Assembly (NCBI GenBank): GCA_003135855.1 | Contig: PNBD01000015.1 | Location: 270,306 to 311,246 of the forward strand | Source of the DNA: Deltaproteobacteria bacterium | Lineage (GTDB): Bacteria > Desulfobacterota > Binatia > Binatales > Binataceae | DNA: 40,941 nucleotides | Direction: 5' to 3' | In this document: piece after piece, positions 21,801-28,798 of the stretch | Position numbering within the stretch: position 1 is the stretch's first letter | How the letters are laid out: each line of letters opens with the position of its first letter | Translations under genes and position numbers: made by a program | The notes under the pieces: generated by a model | Databases searched by the model: none | Told to the model about the DNA's origin: nothing | Seen by the model: the letters and a program-made list of their open reading frames with translations, nothing else

Positions 21801-24800
21801 AATGCGATCGATCGCCGATCTCGCCCACTGGATCGTCCAGCCAACAACGCTCCCGCTGCCACGGGTAGGACGGAAGCTGAACGAATCGGCCTCCCTCTGG
21901 ATAAATTCGGCTCCACTCAATCGGATAGCCCAAGGTATAGAGGGCACCGAGCGATCCAAGCATGACCGAGTGTTCTTCTTCCTCACGCCGCAAGGAAGGA
22001 AGCACACTGCCTTCATTGCGAGAGTGATTAAGTCCTTGCTGAATGCTACTGAGTAAAATGGGATGCGGACTGACCTCCAGAAAGATGTCATGTCCATCTT
22101 CCAGCAACTGCTCAACCGCAGTTGAAAAGAGCACCGGCTCTCGGAGGTTTCTCGTCCAATAGAGCGGGTCGAAGCTCAAGCCGTCGCCAACCTGGCCGGT
22201 TACCGTCGAGTAGATCGGCATCGATGCGGGTCGAGGATCCAGCCCTTCCAACGCCTGCAACAAGTCGGCGCGCAAGGGATCCATCTGCGGGCTATGAGCG
22301 GCAAAATCTACTTTGACCATTCGGCAGAAGATGTTCTGACGCTGCAATCGATCCACGATTGTTTCCAGCGCTTCGGGATCTCCCGACAAAACCGTCGACG
22401 TGAGGCCATTGCTGACAGCGATCGATACCCGATCTTCGTAGCCGGCCAGGGCGCGCCGAGCGTCCGCGATGGAAAGTTCCACCGACGCCATCGCTCCGTG
22501 CCCAATCGTCGGCTTCACCACGCGACTGCGCGCGCAAATCACTCGTGCCGCATCTTCGAGGCTTAGCGCGCCAGCGACGTGAGCGGCCGCAACCTCACCC
22601 ATGCTGTGACCCACGACGGCGTGCGGCTCAATACCCCAGGATCGCCACAGCGCCGTCAGCGCCACCTGAATCGTAAACAGCGCAGGCTGCAGGATGTCGA
22701 TTTCGTTCAACCGGGAGTGAGCCGTATCGGTGGTGGTGAGTTCCGCAAGCAAGGACCAGTCTCCGTAGGGACGCATCGCGCGGTCGCAGCGTTCCACGGC
22801 TTCGCGAAAGACCGGTTGCTGCTCCAAGAGCGTTCGCCCCATCCCAAACCATTGGGACCCTTGCCCAGGAAACACAAAAACTAGTTTTCTCTGTCGATCC
22901 GAAAGCTTGCGGCCGGAAGACAGCCCCGGACGAGCTTCTTCCCGTGAATAAGCTTCCAAGCCTTCAGTCAGTTGCTCCGCCGACTTGCCGGTCACACTGA
23001 GACGGTAGTCGTGATGGCTCCGCCGCATACTGGCGCTGTAACAGATGTCGTGCAGGGACGCCGTGGACTCCGAGCGAGTCAGAACGTCCCGGTAGACTTG
23101 AGCAACCGATCGGAGAGCCTCCGGGCTGCGCGCCGACAGCGGCAGCAGGTATGCGGATTTAGCATCGCGAGTTTCGTTCTTGCGTTCCGCCACGTGTCTT
23201 TCCGAATCGGATCGAGGAGCTTCTTGCAAAACTACATGGGCATTGGTGCCGCCAAAACCAAATGAACTCACCCCGGCCAATGCTGGAGCCGCATCCGTAG
23301 GCCATCGATCCAAAGTAGTCTGCACTCGCAGCGGGAGCTGATCAAAAGGGATGTGCGGGTTGGGCTCCTCGAAATGCAGGCTAGGTGGGATCTCCCGATA
23401 CTTCAGCGCCAGCGCCACCTTGATTAAGCCAGCGACACCCGCTGCGGCTTCAAGGTGACCCAGGTTGGTTTTGACCGAGCCAACACGACATGGGCGCTCG
23501 GGAGGACGGTCCACAGCTAGCACCGCGCCCAAGGCTTTCGCTTCGATCGGATCGCCTAAGAGTGTGCCGGTGCCATGGGCCTCGACATATTGAACGTCGC
23601 CGGGCGAGACCTCGGCTCGCCGATAGGCTTCGCGGAGGACCGCTTCCTGGGCGAGAGGATTCGGCGCCATCAGTCCGTTGCTACGTCCGTCCTGATTCAC
23701 CGCGCTGCCACGAATGACGGCATAGATCGAATCACCGTCGCCCAAGGCCTTCGATAGCGGTTTGAGAACGACGATCCCGGCGCCTTCACTGCGAACGTAG
23801 CCGTTAGCTCGCGCATCGAAGGCTTTGCAGCGTCCGTCGGGAGCCATCGCCCCAGCTTTGCTGAAATTGATCGTAATCGCCGGCGAAAGGATCAGATTCA
23901 CGCCACCCGCCAAGGCCAGTGCGGACTCTCCGCTTCGCAGGCTGCTGCAGGCTTGGTGGACCGCGACGAGTGATGACGAACAGGCGGTATCGAGGGCAAT
24001 ACTCGGTCCGCGGAAATCGAATACATACGAGATACGGTTGGCGGCGATGCTTAATGCGTTGCCGGTCCCCGCGTACGCATCGATGCGCTCAAAGTCATGC
24101 AACTGTATGCGGCCATAGTCGTTGTTCGAGATGCCGATGAACACACCAGTGGGCGTGCCTGCCAGCCGCTCGCGCATTTGTCCGGCATCTTCCAGCGCTT
24201 CCCAGGTCACCTCGAGCAACAGACGTTGCTGCGGGTCCATTCGCGCAGCTTCCCGCGGCGAGATACCAAAGAAATGCGGATCGAACTGATCGACCTGCTC
24301 GATGAAACCGCCCCAGCGCGTGGCCATCTTGCCCGGGGCCGCCGGATCGGGATCGTAAAAATCGTTCAGGTTGAAGCGCTCCGCGGGAACTTCCCGGATT
24401 GCATCTACGCCATTGCGAAGTAGGTTCCAGAAAGCTCGCGCGTCCTTTGCGCCGGGAAAGCGGCAGCCAATGCCGATGATGGCGATCGGTTCGGCATTTG
24501 TCTCCCGAACCCAACTCACATCGGTGGCCGACTGCGACGGGCTCGATGAATCCGCCAGGTGGTGCGCGAGAGCTTCGATGGTCGGACACTCGTATGCCAG
24601 CTCAGCCGGAAGCTGTCGTCCCAGCCATTCTGCGAGTTCACCCGAGAGACTGACCAGCTCGGTGGATCCCAAACCGTAGCTGGCGAATGGTTCCGCGACG
24701 TCTATTTCGTTCGCTTCGATTTCCAGCAGCGCGGAAAGTCTGGATACCAGCCAAGCCTGGATCGCTTCCGCGCCGGGATCTAAATTCCCGTTCTCGCGGT

Positions 24801-24855
24801 GTCCGTTTCGCTCCGCATGATGCGGCAAAGCGCCGTTAATTCGACTTCCAGCCAT
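18838..24855 (-). CDS. Type I polyketide synthase, ACP-KS-AT-DH-KR-ACP
   Basis: N-terminal ACP (YGLGSTELVSLSGEL); KS (DTACSSSLVAVHQA, EAHGTGTLLGDPIE, KTNLGHLEAAAG); AT (GHSMGEVAAAH); DH (HRIEGVAVLP and LDACFQ); KR (TYLITGGLGDLGLSVARW); C-terminal ACP (LGLDSLMAVELKNR). Start assigned to the internal ATG at 24855, overlapping the FAAL stop (TAATG), rather than 24909. Confidence 0.95.
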   Translation of the reverse strand: MAGSRINGALPHHAERNGHRENGNLDPGAEAIQAWLVSRLSALLEIEANEIDVAEPFASYGLGSTELVSLSGELAEWLGRQLPAELAYECPTIEALAHHLADSSSPSQSATDVSWVRETNAEPIAIIGIGCRFPGAKDARAFWNLLRNGVDAIREVPAERFNLNDFYDPDPAAPGKMATRWGGFIEQVDQFDPHFFGISPREAARMDPQQRLLLEVTWEALEDAGQMRERLAGTPTGVFIGISNNDYGRIQLHDFERIDAYAGTGNALSIAANRISYVFDFRGPSIALDTACSSSLVAVHQACSSLRSGESALALAGGVNLILSPAITINFSKAGAMAPDGRCKAFDARANGYVRSEGAGIVVLKPLSKALGDGDSIYAVIRGSAVNQDGRSNGLMAPNPLAQEAVLREAYRRAEVSPGDVQYVEAHGTGTLLGDPIEAKALGAVLAVDRPPERPCRVGSVKTNLGHLEAAAGVAGLIKVALALKYREIPPSLHFEEPNPHIPFDQLPLRVQTTLDRWPTDAAPALAGVSSFGFGGTNAHVVLQEAPRSDSERHVAERKNETRDAKSAYLLPLSARSPEALRSVAQVYRDVLTRSESTASLHDICYSASMRRSHHDYRLSVTGKSAEQLTEGLEAYSREEARPGLSSGRKLSDRQRKLVFVFPGQGSQWFGMGRTLLEQQPVFREAVERCDRAMRPYGDWSLLAELTTTDTAHSRLNEIDILQPALFTIQVALTALWRSWGIEPHAVVGHSMGEVAAAHVAGALSLEDAARVICARSRVVKPTIGHGAMASVELSIADARRALAGYEDRVSIAVSNGLTSTVLSGDPEALETIVDRLQRQNIFCRMVKVDFAAHSPQMDPLRADLLQALEGLDPRPASMPIYSTVTGQVGDGLSFDPLYWTRNLREPVLFSTAVEQLLEDGHDIFLEVSPHPILLSSIQQGLNHSRNEGSVLPSLRREEEEHSVMLGSLGALYTLGYPIEWSRIYPEGGRFVQLPSYPWQRERCWLDDPVGEIGDRSHYASRDRTGTHSLLGRHFKSAQADTHFWEVTLDKRALPYLDDHRIEGVAVLPAALYLEMAWAAAAEAFSSQSFVLKDMEFRRALFLPDDGTRTVQVIVAPGANGTASVHIYSCPHEVELANRSWTLHATAKICLQQSPGIPPVIEQEAIAKVQARCSEQISGQDYYRRLRESGVEYGESFQSITQLWRCNGEMLGEVRVPDGPNREFGAGQLNPATLDACFQTFGAGLAAQATESDQQGTYMPTHIDEIRIHGRPGLHLWSHAHLQEREADTIKGEVRLLDETGHIAVEILGLRFDNVSRDTRSAAIENLDDWLYEFQWQRRERPNGQPSQETSAPTSPGNWLIFADSNNVGEALGALINAQGDRSILVTRGDSYERTDGGHFRISPERPEDLRQLLEVVLAPDQPICRAVVHLWSLDAGRVEETTVASLEAAQSLGCGNVLRLVQELARVERHQGPRLWLITRGAQPAGEEALPLDTAQAPLWGLGRVIAQEHPMLWGGLIDLEPRASLLDDAAHHLWQEISAPDGEDQIAFRQARRYVGRLLRKRRSATQEVPLSWRSDGTYLITGGLGDLGLSVARWMVEQGARRLILMGRTKLPARARWNSVEAESRLSHQIAAIRGLEALGASVHLAPVDVADEVQLSAFLDEFRSEGWPPIRGIVHAAGVLQDGLLTQLDAAALTSVMRPKMIGAWLLHRLLEDAPLDFFVLFSSAGSLLGQPGQGNYAAANAFLDALAHHRSAQGQPALSVNWGAWSGLGFAETPGGKRLATRLALLGIKSIAPEQALQVLERLLRQRSTQVAAVPVDWRTYRQFYPAGTESPLLAELAREEANNAPQASQAREKRSTLLAAQPAERGNLLQSYLTELVARVLGVSASKLDLQQPLSNLGLDSLMAVELKNRIAVDLDVNVPMVTFLSGPSVEQAAAQLLQLLTSDTSTSSVPLSSAITHRNGEQQNGGINEHRLESLDQYSDEEVNSLLTDLLAKEEVSE

Positions 24856-26660
24856 TACTGATTCTTCGCGGAGTACTCCAGCGTCCCGTCGCGAAACCGA
24901 GCCTCGCAAACACCGCGCTGAACCTTGCCGCTGGGAGTCCGCGGAACGCCTCCCAATTTGAGCAATACGACCGCATGCACCCGCACGTCATGGTCTTCCG
25001 CCACCGCGCCCCGAATGGCGCGAACCACGGCGTCGGCGTCCGCTGGAGACCGCCCGTTCGAATGGCTGCCGTTTGAATGAGCGCGCGATTCGCCATTCAG
25101 TTGATGTCGCTCCGGTTGATAGTGGCGCTCGACCTCGACTGCAATGATCAGACGTTCCTCGTCGGCGACATCGACTGAGAACGCCACACAACCACCCGGC
25201 CGCACAGCCGCATGACTCTGCTCCACGGTCAATTCGATGTCGTGGGGATAGAGATTGCGGCCGGCGATGATGATCAGATCCTTAAGCCGGCCGGTGACAA
25301 AAAGCTCGCCGTCTTTCAAGAATCCCAAATCGCCCGTGCGCAGAAACGGACCCTCACCGCTATCTGCGAGGCAGGCGTGGAAGGTGAGCTCGGTTTCCTC
25401 GGGCCGGTTCCAATAGCCCTGGGTCACGCTCGGACTCGATATCCAAATCTCCCCGACCTCATCCGGTGCACACGCGGTCATCGATTCAGGATGAACGATA
25501 ACGATTTTTGTGTCTGACATCGCGTGACCGCATCCCACAAGCGTGCGGACGTTTAACTGCTGGTCGGAGGTCTCTGCGACGCCGTTGTGTTCAAGCGCTG
25601 CAGCCTGGGTCGTGCACAGGATGGGCTCATCTTTCACAAATCCACCCGCCACGATCAGAGTGGCTTCGGCGAGTCCGTAACACGGGTAGAAGAAGTTCGG
25701 CCGGAAACCACAAGATCCAAACGTCGCTGCAAACCGTTTCAGGGTGTCCGCTCGGATTGGCTCGGCGCCGCTGTACGCTACCCTCCAATTGCTGAGGTCG
25801 AGCGCGCTCTGCTGCTCGGGAGTAATTTTACGAGCGCACATTTCGTAAGCGAAGTTGGGACCTCCACTGATCGTGGCTTGGTAGTGCGAAACAGCCTCCA
25901 GCCAGCGCACCGGCCGCTGAAGAAAGGACTGCGGCGGCATCAGAACGCACCCACGTCCTCCATACAGAGGTTGGACAATACCATTGTTAAGTCCCATATC
26001 GTGGAAAACCGGGAGCCAGGTCACAGAGAAATCGTCCGATCCAATCTCGAATGCCTGACTGATATGGGCCGAGTTCTCGAGCAGATTCCCGTGACTGACC
26101 ATCGCGCCTCGCGGTACGGCGGTGGAGCCCGAAGTGTATTGGAGCAAAGCCAGCGTGTTGCTGGTCGCCGCAGGGTCCTGCCATTCCTCAGCCGCGCCGC
26201 TGACAACCACGTCGGTTGCCAACCAGCGCATCGTCCGTAGTTCAGGAGCTTGCGCGAACAAACCCTCGAGCTTTGAGAGGATCGATGACGTGGTCAGCAC
26301 CAGCGTCGGTTGCGCATCGTTTGCGATGGCCCGAAACCTGGTGAGAGTCCGCTGCGGCCGGGCCATGTTCGGCAAGGGCAAAGGAACGGCGATGACGCCG
26401 GCATACATGCATCCAAAAAAGGCGGGGATGAACTCAAGACCCGATGGATAGAGTAATAGAGCGCGCTCTCCGCTTGCTCGGTAGCCTTGGAGCAATGCGC
26501 CAATAGCGCGTGCTTGCCAGTCCAAGGCCGCCAAGGTCAATTTCGCTCCTTCTGTTTCTCCGTCGACCAGGTAGGTGTACATCCGCAGGTCTGGCTGCCG
26601 GAGCGCCCGCCCGTGCAGAAGGTCGACGAGCGTAGAAGGTTTCGCGTTAGTTCGATTCAC
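24855..26660 (-). CDS. Fatty acyl-AMP ligase (FAAL), stand-alone starter-loading enzyme
   Basis: TLVDLLHGRALRQPDLRMYTYLVDGETEGAKLT; LLQYTSGSTAVPRGAMVSHGNL; FHDMGLNNGIVQPLY; RTGDLGFLKDGELFVTGRLKDLIIIAGRNLYPHDIE. These are FAAL hallmarks. GTG start. Confidence 0.95.
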   Translation of the reverse strand: MNRTNAKPSTLVDLLHGRALRQPDLRMYTYLVDGETEGAKLTLAALDWQARAIGALLQGYRASGERALLLYPSGLEFIPAFFGCMYAGVIAVPLPLPNMARPQRTLTRFRAIANDAQPTLVLTTSSILSKLEGLFAQAPELRTMRWLATDVVVSGAAEEWQDPAATSNTLALLQYTSGSTAVPRGAMVSHGNLLENSAHISQAFEIGSDDFSVTWLPVFHDMGLNNGIVQPLYGGRGCVLMPPQSFLQRPVRWLEAVSHYQATISGGPNFAYEMCARKITPEQQSALDLSNWRVAYSGAEPIRADTLKRFAATFGSCGFRPNFFYPCYGLAEATLIVAGGFVKDEPILCTTQAAALEHNGVAETSDQQLNVRTLVGCGHAMSDTKIVIVHPESMTACAPDEVGEIWISSPSVTQGYWNRPEETELTFHACLADSGEGPFLRTGDLGFLKDGELFVTGRLKDLIIIAGRNLYPHDIELTVEQSHAAVRPGGCVAFSVDVADEERLIIAVEVERHYQPERHQLNGESRAHSNGSHSNGRSPADADAVVRAIRGAVAEDHDVRVHAVVLLKLGGVPRTPSGKVQRGVCEARFRDGTLEYSAKNQ

Positions 26661-26797
26661 TCGTGGCTGACCCGGCGTGCTCGCTATGCGACACGCATGT
26701 TCGTGGAGTTACCTGGTTGATCCACAAGCACAGCGATTTCTCGGCCTTGGCGAGCGGCCAGATGGCGCTCAAATCGGGCCAGGTGCTCGGTGACGCC

Positions 26798-26833
26798 AAG
26801 TCGCGAAGCGTCTAAAAGTCGCGAAGCGTCCAA
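26798..26833. repeat. Tandem 18-bp duplication (AAGTCGCGAAGCGTCTAA / AAGTCGCGAAGCGTCCAA)
   Basis: Two adjacent 18-mers differing at one base. Confidence 0.9.
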
Positions 26834-27234
26834 GCCGAGTCGGCGCGCAAAATCCGTCAGTTCCGTGTTGGAAAACCCACGAGAATGCTTCTTCCCGTCT
26901 CACCCGCGCAAGATCGGCTCGCCGCAGTGCCGCAGTGCCGTTTGGATGTTCAAGTTTCGGTTCAGTGAGTCATTATTTATCGCAACAGGGAGTTCGGGGA
27001 AACGAGACGTTCCCACGGACTTCCCGTTTTGTTCTTCAGAGCACCAAATGGCGAACCCAAACAGCCCTTCGAGAGACACCGTTAGTTCCTGATCGCGCCG
27101 TCGCAACTGGTCCGGGCTCGGAAGATACCGACGATATCGGCGCTGGCGGATGAAGCAGTCTGATACGAGCTGCTCTCGACGTGAAATTCCCTGATCAACA
27201 GATAAAAACACCGCGACGAGCGAGTGCACACGCT

Positions 27235-27255
27235 TTGTGCCAGCCCTTTTCACGC
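27235..27255 (+). promoter_or_regulatory. Gapped motif TTGTGC-N6-TTTTCACGC, copy 1
   Basis: ttgtgc cagccc ttttcacgc; same spacing as copies at 27545 and 37941. Confidence 0.35.
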
Positions 27256-27544
27256 ATCCAATCGTGAGGATTCCGGCACACAAAGTGCCGCTTAAGAAAA
27301 GACGCTGGCCCTGCTTTGTCTCCTGCGCCAAGCGAGCCGCCAAGCGAACCGATCGACCGCCAACCGTCGCAGGTGCTCGGAGAGTTCAAGGGGCCATGGG
27401 CGGAGCCGGCAGTTCCCGCGACTGGCCCAATGCTGATGCCGCCGCGCGACTCAATGGCTATGCCTCGCGGCGATATCTACAGGTCTTTTCGTTGATGTCC
27501 AAAAATCTGGGCGTCGCTGCGTGTGAGATCGGATGACAAGCGAA

Positions 27545-27574
27545 TTGTGCGGCGATTTTTCACGCCGTTTGGAT
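27545..27574 (+). promoter_or_regulatory. Gapped motif TTGTGC-N6-TTTTCACGC, copy 2
   Basis: ttgtgcggcgatttttcacgccgtttggat; 26/30 identical to 37941-37970. Confidence 0.4.
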
Positions 27575-27589
27575 AGGAGCTTGAAGATA

Positions 27590-27784
27590 ATGGAAGCGAA
27601 ATTAGGCACGAATTACCGGCATTTCACCAGAGTTACGCCTCACGAAACGAAGATCGTTCACCCGCGCGCGATTTCGTACGGCTCTTATACCGAAGGCGTA
27701 GCGATGCAGGCGCTGGTGCTGATTGGACTGGCGATTCTCACCGCAATGACGGTTTCGATGCTGGTCGTTTTCAAAATCATCTAG
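27590..27784 (+). CDS. Small putative single-pass membrane protein
   Basis: MEAKLGTNYRHFTRV...MQALVLIGLAILTAMTVSMLVVFKII; GGAG upstream of ATG; C-terminal hydrophobic helix. Confidence 0.4.
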   Translation: MEAKLGTNYRHFTRVTPHETKIVHPRAISYGSYTEGVAMQALVLIGLAILTAMTVSMLVVFKII

Positions 27785-27824
27785 GAATTTACTCGGGCAT
27801 ATTCCATCGGAGGGCATCACGACA

Positions 27825-28766
27825 ATGATTTCGCAGAATTCCACGATTGGATTCATCGGGCTGGGCGCCATGGGACAGCGCATGGCGCGCAGACTTCTAA
27901 ACAGCGGCTTCGGACTTATCGCGTACGACCACACGAGTCGTAAAGCGACAGCGCTCGCCGCTGACGGAGCGATAGTTGCGCCAAGTCTGCGCCAGCTCGC
28001 GAGGAAATCGGAAGTGATCGTCTCGTGTCTGCCAACTGACGAGGCGGTGCTGAGCGTCTATCAAGGTCCCGAAGGAGTTATGGCCTGCGCGAACCGAGGA
28101 AGCATCGTGATCGAAATGAGCACGGTCTCGCCGGATACATCGCGACTGCTCCATCGGATCGGCAGAGAGCGCGGGATCGAAGTCCTGGACGTCGCGATTT
28201 CCGGTAGTACGCCCGCTGCTGAGCAGGGCACGTTGACGCTCCTCGGCGGCGGCGACGCGAGCACATTCGAAGCCTGCCAACCAATCTTTTCCGCCGTAGC
28301 GAAGCAGTATTTCCTTCTGGGCCCGAGCGGTTCCGGGACCACGATGAAGCTGGTGGTCAACGCTTTGCTTGGTCTGAACATGCAGGCGATTGCCGAGGCG
28401 GTCGCCTTCGGAGAAAAGGCGGGCCTCGATCGCGAACTCCTGTTGGATGTACTCGCCAAAACGGCAGTGGTGTCGGCGGCACATCAGAACAAACTTCTTC
28501 GTGCCAAGCATGATGACTATTCACCTCAGTTCCCGCTGAGGCTGATGAATAAAGACTTCGGACTGATTCTCGATAAAGCGGCCGAACTGGGCGCGCCGAT
28601 GCCAGCGACCGCCGCCGCATTTCAGATCAATGCCGCCCGGACCGCAGTCAATGGTGAAGAGGATTTCTCGAGCGTGATCGCCGAAATGGAACGGCTCGCT
28701 CGGGTCCACGGCAATTCTCAGTCGGCCAGCCTGGCTTCAAGACCGAAGACTCAGGCGGCGCAATGA
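27825..28766 (+). CDS. NAD(P)-dependent dehydrogenase, 3-hydroxyisobutyrate dehydrogenase family
   Basis: IGFIGLGAMGQRMARRL Rossmann motif; ISGSTPAAEQGTLTLLGGG; SGSGTTMKLVVNALLG; NKDFGLILDKAAELGAPMPAT. Confidence 0.88.
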   Translation: MISQNSTIGFIGLGAMGQRMARRLLNSGFGLIAYDHTSRKATALAADGAIVAPSLRQLARKSEVIVSCLPTDEAVLSVYQGPEGVMACANRGSIVIEMSTVSPDTSRLLHRIGRERGIEVLDVAISGSTPAAEQGTLTLLGGGDASTFEACQPIFSAVAKQYFLLGPSGSGTTMKLVVNALLGLNMQAIAEAVAFGEKAGLDRELLLDVLAKTAVVSAAHQNKLLRAKHDDYSPQFPLRLMNKDFGLILDKAAELGAPMPATAAAFQINAARTAVNGEEDFSSVIAEMERLARVHGNSQSASLASRPKTQAAQ

Positions 28767-28798
28767 TCCGCTGAGGCGTCCGGGGAGGGTTTTCAATC

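Noticed and set aside
26900-27343. - strand ORF of 147 aa upstream of the FAAL gene
   Set aside because: No recognisable motif or start context; overlaps other open frames in a probable non-coding intergenic region.
27825-28766. HIBADH-family dehydrogenase or the aldo/keto reductase at 33234 as tailoring enzymes of the lipopeptide cluster
   Set aside because: They are on the opposite strand, separated by a 0.9-kb gap, and grouped with RND genes; nothing in the sequence links them to the pathway.
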